A DNA stretch of 35,195 nucleotides from Moraxellaceae bacterium. Its GTDB lineage: Bacteria > Pseudomonadota > Gammaproteobacteria > Pseudomonadales > Moraxellaceae. Position numbers and translations under genes: made by a program. Below are positions 8,221-18,200 of the stretch, piece by piece. Each line of letters begins with the position of its first letter. The stretch's first letter is position 1. The notes under the pieces are model-generated. The model did no database searches, had not been told where the DNA came from, and saw only the letters and a program-made list of their open reading frames with translations. Location: assembly GCA_003543245.1 (NCBI GenBank), contig DPJB01000004.1, forward strand, positions 210-35,404. Reading direction: 5' to 3'.

Positions 8221-8277
8221 GGCTTGATGGTCTGGGTCTGATAAGATGCACTACTTTAACACTCCCTGCAGGCGCGC

Positions 8278-8826
8278 ATGAAACAGTGGCTGGACTTTGT
8301 TCCTCTTTTTCTCTTCTTTGCCGCCTACAAGCTATACGGCATCTTCCCGGCGACTGCTGTTCTGGTCGGTGCCTCCATCGTGGTTTACGGGGGTATCTGG
8401 ATTGCCGACCGCAAGCTGGAAAAAAACCATGTCATTACGCTGGTGGCGACGATTGCCTTTGGCAGCATCACCCTGCTCCTGCGCGATGAGAATTGGCTGA
8501 AGTGGAAGGCTCCGATCATCAACTGGATTTTTGCCGTGGTGTTTCTTGCCAGCCATTTCATCGGAGACAAGGTTGTCATCGAGCGCATGCTGGGACACGC
8601 CCTGCAGGTGCCAACGCAGGTATGGCAACGTCTAAACATTGCCTGGGTGCTGTTTTTCATTTTTGCCGGTGCGGCAAACCTTTACGTGGCATTCACCTAT
8701 ACGCAGTACTGGGTAGACTTCAAGGTTTTTGGCAGCTTGGGTATGACGCTGGTTTTCCTGGTCGGCCAGATGCTTTACCTGAGTCGCTATCTTCCCGGTG
8801 ATGACGAGAACAAGTCTGGAGCATGA
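8278..8826 (+). CDS. yciB: YciB, inner-membrane septation protein A
   Basis: YciB is a 182-residue polytopic inner-membrane protein needed for normal cell elongation, septation and envelope integrity in enterobacteria. The start MKQWLDFVPLFLFFAAYKLYG is the family signature, and about five hydrophobic segments follow. The motif ASHFIGDKVVIERMLG lies at roughly residues 96–111 and NLYVAF near residue 140. It is divergent from rnm and is followed four bases after its stop by the yciI-like gene, an arrangement common in gammaproteobacteria. Confidence 0.95.
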   Translation: MKQWLDFVPLFLFFAAYKLYGIFPATAVLVGASIVVYGGIWIADRKLEKNHVITLVATIAFGSITLLLRDENWLKWKAPIINWIFAVVFLASHFIGDKVVIERMLGHALQVPTQVWQRLNIAWVLFFIFAGAANLYVAFTYTQYWVDFKVFGSLGMTLVFLVGQMLYLSRYLPGDDENKSGA

Positions 8827-8830
8827 GCCC

Positions 8831-9130
8831 ATGTGGTACGCGATAATTGCTGAGGATGTGCCGGGAACGCTGGCTACCCGTCTTGAGGTTCGTCCTCGCC
8901 ATGTTGCCCGCCTTGAGCAGCTTAAGGCGGAGGGGCGTCTGTTTGCCGCAGGCCCCCATCCTGCTATTGATTCGGAAAACCCTGGGCCGGCCGGATTCAC
9001 TGGCAGCCTGATCATTGCGGAATTCGAGAGCCTGGTCGCAGCAGAGAGCTGGGCAAAGGCAGATCCTTACCTTGACGCTGGGGTGTATGCCTCTGTCGTG
9101 GTCAAGCCCTTTAAAAAAGTACTGCCCTGA
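8831..9130 (+). CDS. yciI: YciI-family protein
   Basis: This 99-residue protein has a ferredoxin-like YciI fold. The start is MWYAIIAEDVPG, and a His and Asp typical of the family pocket are present in GPHPAIDSE and KADPYLDAGVY. The function of YciI proteins is not well settled; some relatives have dehalogenase- or isomerase-like chemistry. The ATG at 8831 is 4 bp after the yciB stop; the longer in-frame opening upstream lies inside yciB and is not used. It is the second gene of the yciB operon. Confidence 0.93.
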   Translation: MWYAIIAEDVPGTLATRLEVRPRHVARLEQLKAEGRLFAAGPHPAIDSENPGPAGFTGSLIIAEFESLVAAESWAKADPYLDAGVYASVVVKPFKKVLP

Positions 9131-9142
9131 GGACCTGGGGAA

Positions 9143-9703
9143 ATGAACAAGACATCACTCTACTTGCCGGGACTGCTGCTGGCTTCATCACTGGCAATGG
9201 CTGAAGCGGTTAGTGCGCCTGCCACTACGGCGCCAGCCTTGCCTGCTGCTCCGGCAGCACCTGCACAGGAACCTGCTGCCAAAAAGGTAGTGCGTCCTGT
9301 TGCAGCCCCGGCAAAACCAGTCGCTCCTGTGGCCTCGGCAGTAATCCCCACGCCGACAGCGTCAGTCACACCTGTCAAGGCTCCCGCCACTCCCGTTGCG
9401 GCTGTGGCCGTAACACCGCAAGTCACAGAAGCAGTTCCGGTCGCCCCCCCCGTTATTACAATCGAACAGCGCCGCCAGCAGGAAATGCTGGTCAATGCAG
9501 AACGGGTAGACAAGGCCAATCGCGAGCTGCTTGCGCGCAATCAGGAGCTGCAGTTACAACTTGAAAACCTGGCAATCCAGAATAATGTCCTGAAGCATGA
9601 CCGCAGCAATGAAGGCATATGGAAGGGTGCCGGTGCAGTGATTGCCGGCTTCCTCATGGGATGGTTCTTTTCCGGCGCCGGCCGCCGCAAGAGCAGTTGG
9701 TAA
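9143..9703 (+). CDS. Ala/Pro-rich exported protein with coiled coil and C-terminal membrane helix
   Basis: I do not recognise a characterised family for this 186-residue protein. It starts with a signal peptide (MNKTSLYLPGLLLASSLAMA), followed by a long Ala/Pro/Val-rich low-complexity stretch (residues about 22–105). Next comes a predicted coiled coil (about 106–153, with RRQQEMLVNAERVDKANREL) and a C-terminal transmembrane helix (about 160–178) ending in a basic tail. The layout suggests an inner-membrane-anchored periplasmic spacer protein with an SH3-like or TIGR04211-type coiled-coil/TM end, but no catalytic motif is visible. It lies 12 bp after yciI and 15 bp before mnmC, so it is probably in the same transcript. 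Confidence 0.8.
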   Translation: MNKTSLYLPGLLLASSLAMAEAVSAPATTAPALPAAPAAPAQEPAAKKVVRPVAAPAKPVAPVASAVIPTPTASVTPVKAPATPVAAVAVTPQVTEAVPVAPPVITIEQRRQQEMLVNAERVDKANRELLARNQELQLQLENLAIQNNVLKHDRSNEGIWKGAGAVIAGFLMGWFFSGAGRRKSSW

Positions 9704-9718
9704 CCACGGGCTGCATTG

Positions 9719-11671
9719 ATGACATCCACCTTGCGACCGGCTCGACTTGACTGGTCGAAGGGCGTGCCGTTTTCAATGGACTTTGGCGACGTCTATTTCT
9801 CGGAGGCTGGAGGAATGGACGAGACCGTACATGTGTATCTTGAGCAGAACCTCCTGGGCTCACGCTTTCGCGGTTGTACCGACAGCAGCAGTTTCACGAT
9901 TGCAGAGACCGGTTTTGGCACGGGCCTGAACTGGCTGGCCACCATGTCATTGTGGCAAAGAGAGTCTTCTGCCGGCTGGCTGCATTATGTCAGCGTCGAG
10001 AAACACCCCTTGGCATTGCCTGATCTCGAAAAGGCACAAGGCCTTTGGCCAGCCTTTCACGAGTTTGCAGCCGCACTGCAAAAGCACTACCCCAGACTCC
10101 TCCCCGGCTTTCATCGAATTGTTTTTCCCCAATGGCGCAGCACACTGACGTTGTACTTCGGGGATGTTGCTGACATGCTTCCCGGGCTGGTGGCCCGGGT
10201 TGATGCCTGGTTTCTTGATGGCTTTGCACCAGCCAGAAATCCGGAAATGTGGACACCCGGACTATATGAGGCCATGGCTCGTCTGAGTCAGCCATCAGCA
10301 ACCCTTGCAACATTCACCGCTGCAGGTCACGTTCGGCGAGGATTGCAGGCTGCTGGTTTCCATGTCGAAAAAATTGCCGGCTTCGGGCTCAAACGGGAAA
10401 TGCTGCGTGGCCAGTTTCGTCATCATGGCCACAAAACAGAAACCCCCTGGCTTGCCCGGCCCACCTCTCTAATCCGACAGAAAAAAGCCATCGTGATCGG
10501 GGCCGGCATTGCAGGTTGTAGCACTGCGGCCAGACTGGCCATGCGCGGCTGGTCAATAACTGTAATCGAAACCAATGCTGCACCTGCCATGGGTGCATCC
10601 GGCAATCCCGCAGCAATCCTCTATCCGACACTTGGTGCCAGCCTGCAAGTTTCAAATCATTTCCCGCAACACGCATGGCTTTTTACGCTGGCACAGATGG
10701 AGCAGTTGCCTGCCGACATGGGGCTATGGCATCGGTGCGGGGTTATCCAGCTACTTGCAGGTAATCAGCGTCATCGCCGGGATGATGCCGACCATCATCC
10801 ATGGTTCCCGTCACTCGTCATGCGTTGTGATGCAGAAGAAGCCAGCAGGTACGCCGGCATACCGCTCTCGCACGAGGCACTCTGGTTTCCTGATGGCGGC
10901 TGGCTTGATGCGGCCGGTTACTGCAAGGCACTGTTGCAGCACCCTGACATCCAGTTAAAAGAAAACACGCAGGTGCATGAGATCCGACGGACAGCGACCG
11001 GATGGCAACTCATGGATGTTACTGGATTGGTCATTGATGAAAGCCCGGTGGTCATTCTTGCGAATGCCCTGAACGCGCGAAAACTGGATGTAAGTGCCTT
11101 CTTGCCACTGCAGGCAGTTCGTGGCCAGGTTTCCATGGCCCCGGCATCGGCGATTTCAACTGCACTGAATGTCGTGGTTTGTCATGATGGCTACATCAGC
11201 CCTCCACTGGACAATGCTCGCCATTGCATCGGGGCAACGTTTCAGCCTGAGAATGAATCACTGATTGAAGAAACAGAAGATCACGTCAGCAACCGGCACT
11301 CCCTCAGGCAGTACATGCCAGAGCTGGAGGAAAGTCTGGAGCCCATATCCTCATGGTTCGGCCGTGCATCCATTCGCTGTCAAAGCCCTGATTATCTGCC
11401 ACTGGTAGGGCCATTGGCAGATATCTCGGGGTTCAGGACAGATTATGCGGGTCTCAGGCATGGCCGGGTACAAGACTATCCAGAGCTGAAAGCGCTTGAT
11501 GGCCTGTATGTAAATCTGGCACATGGCTCAAAAGGCTTTAGTCAGGGCTTGCTGTGTGCAGAAATTCTGGCCGCTGAAATATGTAACGAGCCAGCTCCGG
11601 TCTCCCGAGAGATACTGAGGTCCCTGCATCCGATGCGTTTTGCGGCTCGCGACATCAAACGGGGAAAGTAA
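9719..11671 (+). CDS. mnmC: MnmC, bifunctional tRNA mnm5s2U34 biosynthesis enzyme
   Basis: This two-domain enzyme completes the mnm5(s2)U modification at the wobble position of certain tRNAs. The N-terminal SAM-dependent methyltransferase (MnmD, about residues 1–245) has ETGFGTGLNWL and the DUF752 motif WFLDGFAPARNPEMW. The C-terminal FAD-dependent oxidoreductase (about 255–650) begins with the dinucleotide-binding motif AIVIGAGIAGCSTAARLA and ends in the family pattern YVNLAHGSKGFSQGLLCAEILAAEI. Its length of 650 is usual. The ATG at 9719 is preferred to an adjacent TTG. Confidence 0.95.
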   Translation: MTSTLRPARLDWSKGVPFSMDFGDVYFSEAGGMDETVHVYLEQNLLGSRFRGCTDSSSFTIAETGFGTGLNWLATMSLWQRESSAGWLHYVSVEKHPLALPDLEKAQGLWPAFHEFAAALQKHYPRLLPGFHRIVFPQWRSTLTLYFGDVADMLPGLVARVDAWFLDGFAPARNPEMWTPGLYEAMARLSQPSATLATFTAAGHVRRGLQAAGFHVEKIAGFGLKREMLRGQFRHHGHKTETPWLARPTSLIRQKKAIVIGAGIAGCSTAARLAMRGWSITVIETNAAPAMGASGNPAAILYPTLGASLQVSNHFPQHAWLFTLAQMEQLPADMGLWHRCGVIQLLAGNQRHRRDDADHHPWFPSLVMRCDAEEASRYAGIPLSHEALWFPDGGWLDAAGYCKALLQHPDIQLKENTQVHEIRRTATGWQLMDVTGLVIDESPVVILANALNARKLDVSAFLPLQAVRGQVSMAPASAISTALNVVVCHDGYISPPLDNARHCIGATFQPENESLIEETEDHVSNRHSLRQYMPELEESLEPISSWFGRASIRCQSPDYLPLVGPLADISGFRTDYAGLRHGRVQDYPELKALDGLYVNLAHGSKGFSQGLLCAEILAAEICNEPAPVSREILRSLHPMRFAARDIKRGK

Positions 11672-11713
11672 GCGCAGAAAATCAGGTGCGATGTTGCGTG
11701 ATATTTTCATGCA

Positions 11714-12151
11714 TCAACGACGTCGCGCGACGATTCCTCCCTCACGCTCCCATTCACAGCGTACCTGCAATGTGCCGCCCGGTTCGTGGCATTCACCAGC
11801 AGCATCCCAGATGAAAGTGTGCATTCCGGAAAGCTCTGTTTCCAGATGAACCTTGGCACTCACCCAGTACATTTGCACAAGCAGCGACTCGAATTTTTTC
11901 ATCCAGAGTTCCCACTCATACTCGATGGCCCGGTAGCTTGCACCAAAGTGAATGACCTGGGTCTGATAGGTGCCACCCATTTCGTCAAAACCGGAAATAC
12001 CGAACATTTCACGGCAAATGAAAGGCCAGCCATCTGCGTCAGGTAGCGACTCGATAATCTGGCGGTTATGGGCGCGGCGTACCCGACGCTCCATCTGCGT
12101 CCCGAATGCAATATCACGTACGACGCCGTAAACAATCGATTCCTGATCCAT
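11714..12151 (-). CDS. Conserved-looking hypothetical protein downstream of ligA
   Basis: This 145-residue protein starts MDQESIVYGVVRDI at the ATG at 12151, preceded by AGGGG/AGGG ribosome-site-like sequence. It is rich in Trp, Tyr, Met and Glu (for instance EYEWELWMKKFESLL) with no signal peptide or membrane helix, so it is probably a small soluble cytoplasmic protein. I do not recognise a domain. It lies 31 bp after the ligA stop on the same strand and is the likely last gene of smc–zipA–ligA. The longer open frame upstream of 12151 overlaps ligA and is not used. The last residues are Arg-rich, encoded in a GC palindrome near 11718–11730. Confidence 0.75.
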   Translation of the reverse strand: MDQESIVYGVVRDIAFGTQMERRVRRAHNRQIIESLPDADGWPFICREMFGISGFDEMGGTYQTQVIHFGASYRAIEYEWELWMKKFESLLVQMYWVSAKVHLETELSGMHTFIWDAAGECHEPGGTLQVRCEWEREGGIVARRR

Positions 12152-12182
12152 GCGCCCTACCCCTGAACCTGATACGCAACTT

Positions 12183-14243
12183 TCATGACTGAAGTCCATG
12201 ACTGGCCAGCAAGGCAAGCAAGGCATCTTCATCCAATACGGGAATGCCCAGTTTTTCTGCTTCAGCCAGCTTGGATCCGGCTGCCTCGCCGGCAACGACA
12301 CAGCTGGTTTTCTTTGAAACACTGCCCGCCACCTTGGCCCCCAGCAACATCAGCTTCTCTTTGGCCTGTTCCCGGCCAAGCGTGGCCAGTGAGCCTGTAA
12401 GTACCCATGTTTGACCAGCCAACGGCTGTTCGCGTTCAGCATCAGCCTCAATATCCGGCCAGACCACGCCAACCTCACGCAGGCGTTGAATGATCTCGAT
12501 GTTATGCGGCTGGCGAAAGAATGTGGCAATTGATTCAGCCACAACAGGCCCGATATCCGGCACACGCATCAAGGCTTCTTCGTCAGCTGCCAGTAATGGC
12601 TCAAGCCGCCCGAAATGCCTGGCCAAGGCAAGGGCGGTCGCCTCGCCCACTCCGCGAATGCCAAGGGCAAACAGGAAGCGGGGGAAAGTTGTCGACTTGC
12701 TATGGCTAATAGCCGCCAGCAGATTGTCGGCAGACTTGTCGCCCATGCGATCAAGAGGAAGCAAATCGTCTTTGCCAAGAACGAACAGATCAGCACTTGA
12801 GCGAATCAATCCCTGATCCACCAACTGCTCAATCCATTTATCGCCCAGACCTTCGATGTCCATTGCCCGCCGGGATACAAAATGTTTGAGAGCTTCCTTT
12901 TGCTGGGCAGGGCAAAAGAGGCCGCCAGAACAGCGTGCTATAGCCTCATCCTCAGGGCGTTCGACATCTGATCCGCAGACCGGGCAGCATGTTGGCAGGT
13001 CAACAGGATGAGAGTTGGCTGGTCGTCGATCAACAAGCACACGGACAACCTTGGGTATCACATCACCAGCACGATAAACAATGACGCTGTCGCCAACTCG
13101 CACATCCATGCGTTCAACTTCATCAAAGTTATGCAGGGTGGCATTACTGACCGTTACACCGCCCACAAAAACCGGAGCTAACCGCGCAACCGGCGTAAGC
13201 GCTCCGGTTCTGCCCACCTGAAATTCAATGGCTTCGACAGTGGTAATGGCTTCCTGTGCAGGAAACTTGAACGCAGTCGCCCAGCGTGGTGCCCGGGACA
13301 CAAAGCCAAGCTCCTGCTGCCAGCGAACGTTATCCACCTTGATGACAACCCCGTCAATTTCATAGGCAAGGCTGTCCCGGCGGGCCAGCACATCTGCATA
13401 AAAATCCTGAACAAATCCTGTGCCATGCCCGCGTTTGACTTCCTGGCTGATACGAAAGCCCAGTGTTACCAGTTTCTGCAGGGTTTCAAACTGTGACGGC
13501 GGAAAATCAATGCCAATTGCCTGCACCGCACCATAGGCATAAAACTCTAGTGGGCGTTTTGCTGCAATACGAGGGTCAAGTTGCCGAAGGCTTCCTGCTG
13601 CCGCATTGCGCGGATTGGCAAACTGCTTCTCGCCCTGCGCTGCCGCCCGCTCATTCAGCTTGAGAAACCCGGCCTTGGGCATCACCACTTCACCACGCAC
13701 CTCCAGCCTTGCCGGTACGGTGTCGCCAAGCAGGCGCAGTGGTACAGAGGGGATGGTACGAACATTATGGGTGATGTCTTCACCGGTAGCGCCGTCACCA
13801 CGTGTGGCTGCCCGCACAAGCAGGCCATTTTCATAGAGAAGGGATATTGCCAGTCCATCCAGCTTGGGCTCGGCACAATACGGAATCTCAGGCTCGGCAA
13901 AGAGGTCATCGGCTGACTTGATCAGACCACCCAGGCGTTCACGGGCCTTGCGGTCGAAATCCAGAAACTCCCCGATACTGAAAACATTATCAAGGGAAAG
14001 CATCGGGACTTCGTGCGTAACCGTTTGAAAGCCGGACAGTGGCTCACCTCCGACACGCTGTGTCGGAGAGTCTGGTGTAACCAGATCGGGAAAGCCGGAC
14101 TCCAGATTGCGCAAGGATACGAAAAGCTGATCGTAATCACTGTCCGGAATTTCCGGATCATCCAGTACGTAGTAACGATGATTGTGATGGCGAATTTGCG
14201 CCCTCAGACGCTCGATCTCACGTACAGCATCCTGTCGTTGCAC
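12183..14243 (-). CDS. ligA: LigA, NAD-dependent DNA ligase
   Basis: LigA is the replicative NAD+-dependent DNA ligase that seals Okazaki-fragment nicks. It is a full-length 686 residues. Domain Ia has the NAD-binding HHNHRYYVLDDPEI (about 19–32), the adenylylated Lys is Lys127 in EPKLDG, and the OB-fold is around 320–400. Next come a four-Cys zinc finger (CCPVCGSD … CSGGLFC, about 410–435), helix-hairpin-helix repeats (about 470–590) and a C-terminal BRCT domain (about 605–680). The start is GTG, 9 bp after the zipA stop, with GAGGGG about 5 bp upstream. Confidence 0.97.
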   Translation of the reverse strand: MQRQDAVREIERLRAQIRHHNHRYYVLDDPEIPDSDYDQLFVSLRNLESGFPDLVTPDSPTQRVGGEPLSGFQTVTHEVPMLSLDNVFSIGEFLDFDRKARERLGGLIKSADDLFAEPEIPYCAEPKLDGLAISLLYENGLLVRAATRGDGATGEDITHNVRTIPSVPLRLLGDTVPARLEVRGEVVMPKAGFLKLNERAAAQGEKQFANPRNAAAGSLRQLDPRIAAKRPLEFYAYGAVQAIGIDFPPSQFETLQKLVTLGFRISQEVKRGHGTGFVQDFYADVLARRDSLAYEIDGVVIKVDNVRWQQELGFVSRAPRWATAFKFPAQEAITTVEAIEFQVGRTGALTPVARLAPVFVGGVTVSNATLHNFDEVERMDVRVGDSVIVYRAGDVIPKVVRVLVDRRPANSHPVDLPTCCPVCGSDVERPEDEAIARCSGGLFCPAQQKEALKHFVSRRAMDIEGLGDKWIEQLVDQGLIRSSADLFVLGKDDLLPLDRMGDKSADNLLAAISHSKSTTFPRFLFALGIRGVGEATALALARHFGRLEPLLAADEEALMRVPDIGPVVAESIATFFRQPHNIEIIQRLREVGVVWPDIEADAEREQPLAGQTWVLTGSLATLGREQAKEKLMLLGAKVAGSVSKKTSCVVAGEAAGSKLAEAEKLGIPVLDEDALLALLASHGLQS

Positions 14244-14252
14244 GCAGTCCCC

Positions 14253-15248
14253 TCAGCGACCATCAGGCCGGGTCATCAAGCGACGACGTTCAAACTCCTG
14301 AACGCGTTCACGGTAATGCTCAACGAGTTGTCTGGTGAGCGGCTGCTGATGTTCATCCAGCACATCTCCCTGCAACTCCGTTGCCAGCCGACGTGCCGTG
14401 TCTACCATGATGTCATATGCCGTAATGCTGTTTACACCAGGTAGCCCCATGAAAAAACTGACACCGGGCACTTCCTCGCCGGTCATGGTTTCAAGATCGA
14501 AGGTACCCGGCTCCACGGCCTTGGCCATGCTGAATAACACCCTGCCCTGCCCTGATGGCTGCTCATGGCGATGAAAAATTGCCATGTCGCCATAGCGCAA
14601 GCCATAACTCAGCACGCTGCGAAGCAAGTCTTCACCATTGAAGGGGTGCGCTCGTGAAACAACATGCAGCGCAATGACCTGTTCAACATCGATTTGTTTT
14701 TTTTCTGCGGGTGCAGCAATGACAGGCTGTACTGGCTCCACTACGGTAGAGCCATACAATGCCTGTGCTCTTCCTGCTGTGTTGCGGCGCTGCGGAGGCG
14801 GCGCAATGGGTTCGTCAGCAAACAGGTCTTGTTGCTCCGCAGCCTCAACCAGTGTTGCAACACTGGACGGCGTAAGCAGAAGCGGTTCATCACCAGCATC
14901 ACCCTGTGCTGTTTCCGGGATTAAAGGGTCGACGCTGCTGACATCCCCACGATCATCCGGGGATGCCTTCTCTTGCAGTATTACAGCAGGCTCGGGGGCT
15001 TGCGTATCAATTGCTTTCGGTGCTGCGGCCTGTTTCTGCATGGAATGTACTTCAGCCAGTACCGGCTCGCTACGCGGACGCACACGCACTTTGCCTAGCT
15101 CCGGATTTGGCGTGATTTCAATCTCGGGGCCAGGTGGCACAGGCTCTATCTTCAGTCGCAAGCGTGAACGCCACTCCATGAAAAGCGTCACGCCACGCCA
15201 GACCAGAATCAGGCAAATCGCCACCAGAAGTACATACAGCAGTTCCAT
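14253..15248 (-). CDS. zipA: ZipA, FtsZ-interacting cell division protein
   Basis: ZipA tethers FtsZ protofilaments to the inner membrane and helps build the Z ring. It has an N-terminal membrane helix (residues about 3–24, LLYVLLVAICLILVWRGVTLF) and a charged and Pro-rich linker (about 30–185). The C-terminal FtsZ-binding domain spans about 190–325, with VIALHVVSRAHPFNGEDLL and MAIFHRHE. Its length of 331 residues is usual. It starts 10 bp after smc and ends 9 bp before ligA, the Pseudomonas-like smc–zipA–ligA order. Confidence 0.95.
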   Translation of the reverse strand: MELLYVLLVAICLILVWRGVTLFMEWRSRLRLKIEPVPPGPEIEITPNPELGKVRVRPRSEPVLAEVHSMQKQAAAPKAIDTQAPEPAVILQEKASPDDRGDVSSVDPLIPETAQGDAGDEPLLLTPSSVATLVEAAEQQDLFADEPIAPPPQRRNTAGRAQALYGSTVVEPVQPVIAAPAEKKQIDVEQVIALHVVSRAHPFNGEDLLRSVLSYGLRYGDMAIFHRHEQPSGQGRVLFSMAKAVEPGTFDLETMTGEEVPGVSFFMGLPGVNSITAYDIMVDTARRLATELQGDVLDEHQQPLTRQLVEHYRERVQEFERRRLMTRPDGR

Positions 15249-15258
15249 GTGAATATCC

Positions 15259-18200
15259 TCACACGGCGGCCATTGCCGCAGCCTCTTCGACGTTGACGGT
15301 CACCAGACGCGAACAGCCTGGCTCATGCATGGTGACACCCATGAGCTGATGCGCCATTTCCATGGCGATCTTATTGTGCGTGATATAGATGAACTGCACT
15401 TTTTCCGACATTTCCTCAACCAGTCGCGCGTAACGGCCAACGTTGGCGTCGTCGAGTGGCGCATCCACTTCGTCCAGCATGCAGAACGGCGCAGGATTGA
15501 GCTGGAAAATCGAAAACACAAGTGCCAGCGCGGTCAGTGCCTTTTCACCACCGGAGAGCAAGTGAATGGTGGAGTTACGCTTGCCTGGCGGGCGAGCCAT
15601 GATGGTGACGCCGGCTTCAAGCAGCTCCTCGCCGGTCAGCTCCAGATAGGCATGGCCGCCACCGAATACTTTGGGGAACAGCTCCTGCAAACCCTTGTTA
15701 ACGCGATCGAAGGTGTCACGGAACAGCGTACGGGTTTCGCGATCAATCTTGCGAATCGCGTTTTCGAGTGTATCCAGTGCTTCACGAAGATCTGCATCCT
15801 GCGCATCGAGATAGTTCTTGCGCTCGGACTGGGCCTGGTACTCATCAATTGCTGCCAGATTGATGGGGCCCAGGCGTGAAATGCGTGCAGAGACCTTTTC
15901 AAGGTCCTCCTGCCACTGCCGCTCACTGGCATCCTCCGGCAAGGCTTGCAGTACGGTTGGCAGGTCAAACTGTTCTTCCGCAATCTGCTCCTGCAGAGAC
16001 TCCCTGCGGGAACTGGCATTTTGCCATTCCATACGCTGGTTTTGCAGCATGTCCCGTACTTGCTGGGCTTGTTGTTCTGCCTGCTGGCGCTTGCGCTCGT
16101 GCTCGCGGAACTCATGCTGGACGGCCTCCAGCTCTGCCCGTACGGTTGCCATCTCCTTCTCAACCTCAACACGCAAGGTGAGTTGCTCCTCAAGCAGCAC
16201 CTGATGCTCTCCGCCGGGATTCTCCAGCTCAAGCAGGCTTTCCTGAAGCATCTCGCGACGCTCGGCAAGACTGGATAACTGCTCCTGCAAACGGCCGATA
16301 CTCTGGGCCAGCGAGGTCTCACGGGTACGCAGCGCCTGCAGCGTCAATGCCATCTGGTGGGATGCATCACGATCTGCCCGGGCGCGTTGACGCGCACCAT
16401 CCAGTCCTTCACGCGCTGCATCGCGCTCGCGCAGCAGCTCTTCTCGCCGGGCAGAGTCACGCCCCATTGCATCCAGTGCGTCCTGCAGGATCAGGCGCGC
16501 TTCTGACAGCTGCTCCTGATCCAGCCGCAGCTGCGACTGAACATCTTCCATTTCCTTTTCGATACGGCTTGAACGGGCAGTAAACTGCTCCAGACGAACC
16601 TGTTTGGCACCCAACTGCGCCTGGACATCGCCACGGGACCGTGTCAGCTGTGACAGCGCACGCTGTGCGTCTTCCCTCTGCAGCTCCAGCGAGCGCAGGG
16701 CCTCACGCCCTTCCTCCAGAGCCGCCTGTTTGTCAGCCAGCTGTTCATCAATCAGGGCCAGCTCTTCAATGACGCGGACCAGCTCTTGCTTGCGGGCCAG
16801 TACGCCAGACTCGGAGTCTTCCTCACGAATGACGCGTAACCAGTTGGCCCCAAGCCAGATACCATCACGCGTCACCACCGACTCATGTGCAGCCAGCTGC
16901 TCACGTACCCGCATGGCATCCGTCAGGGTCTCACAGGCATACACACCCGCCAGCAATGCGGTTGTTTCGGCCCCCTTGACCAGTGACGACAGTGTTCTGG
17001 CGACCTGGCCGCCAGATGCGGGCGCCTGACGATTCTCTACAAAGGTCAGGTCCCCCTTGGCCAGATTCACGAGCTTGTCAGTCAGCGCGCCCAGCGAGTC
17101 AACACAAACGGCCTGAAGGCTGCGCCCCAGAACGGTTTCAACGGCACGCTCCCAGCCGCCTTCCACCTGTAACTGGTCAGCCAGTCGCGGGCGCAAGGAC
17201 AGGCCTTCAGACTCGAGCCAGGTGGTAAGACCACTCTCCTGCCCCATGGCGGCCTGCTGAAGCGCTTCAAGTGAGGCCTCACGGCCTTTGAGTATCTGTG
17301 AGCGTGACTTGAGGGAGTCCGCCTCATTGTGCAGCCGGTTATTGGTTTCTCGTTGACTGGTAATACCAGATGCGGCGGCATCAACCTTTTCCTGCCCGGC
17401 TTCAAGCTGAAGCTCGACTTCAGCCAACTGCTCGTTAAGCACGGTCACTTCGTCTGCCAGAGGGCCTGCAGTCAGGCTCTTGCGCTCATTGTCCAGACGA
17501 TCAAGCCGCTCCCTGGAACGCTGAATGGCTTGCTCCATGTGCTGGATTTTGGACTGCTCAACCTCTGCCTGCTGACGTGCGCCAGCTGCAGTCTGGTTGA
17601 ACTGCTCCCATTCCTGCTGCCAGTGCTGCATCCGCTCTTCCGCCACGGCGAGCCCTTCAGCCAGCTCCTCGGCCTGGGCCTGATAAAGTGCCTGCTCCGG
17701 CTCAAGGGCCAGCAGCTGGCCACGAACATCTTCCAGCTGCGCCTCATCAAGCTGCAAATGCTCACTGGCCTGTTGATGGCTGCGCTCCGCCTGCGCCATG
17801 TCATCCCGGAGCTGCACAAGGCGCTCACGCTGATGGGTCATGTTTTGCTCAAGGCGGGAGATCTCGTTACCGACCTTGTAAAAGCGGCTTTGCACCTCGG
17901 AAAACTTGTCGGAAAGCTCAATCTGGGTTTCGCGCTGCTTTTCCAGCGCCGCATCAGCAGAGCGTTGCTCCGCGATCACAGCCTCCAGCCGGATCTCAAG
18001 CTCACGGATAAGGGTCTCGCGCTGCCCCACCTGAAGATCCAGTGCCTGCCAACGGAGCGCTTGAAGTTGAGCTTTAAGAAGTCGCTCTTCCTCCTTGAAT
18101 TCCTTATATTTTTCTGCAGACTGAGCTTGTCGCTGCAGGTGTTGAAGCTGCTTTTCCAGCTCTTCGCGAATGTCACTCAGACGTTCAAGGTTTTCGCGGG

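Noticed and set aside
9160..9540. A 126-codon Ala/Thr/Gly-rich frame on the − strand
   Set aside because: It is antisense to the Ala/Pro-rich stretch of the gene at 9143–9703, and its composition follows from that low-complexity DNA.
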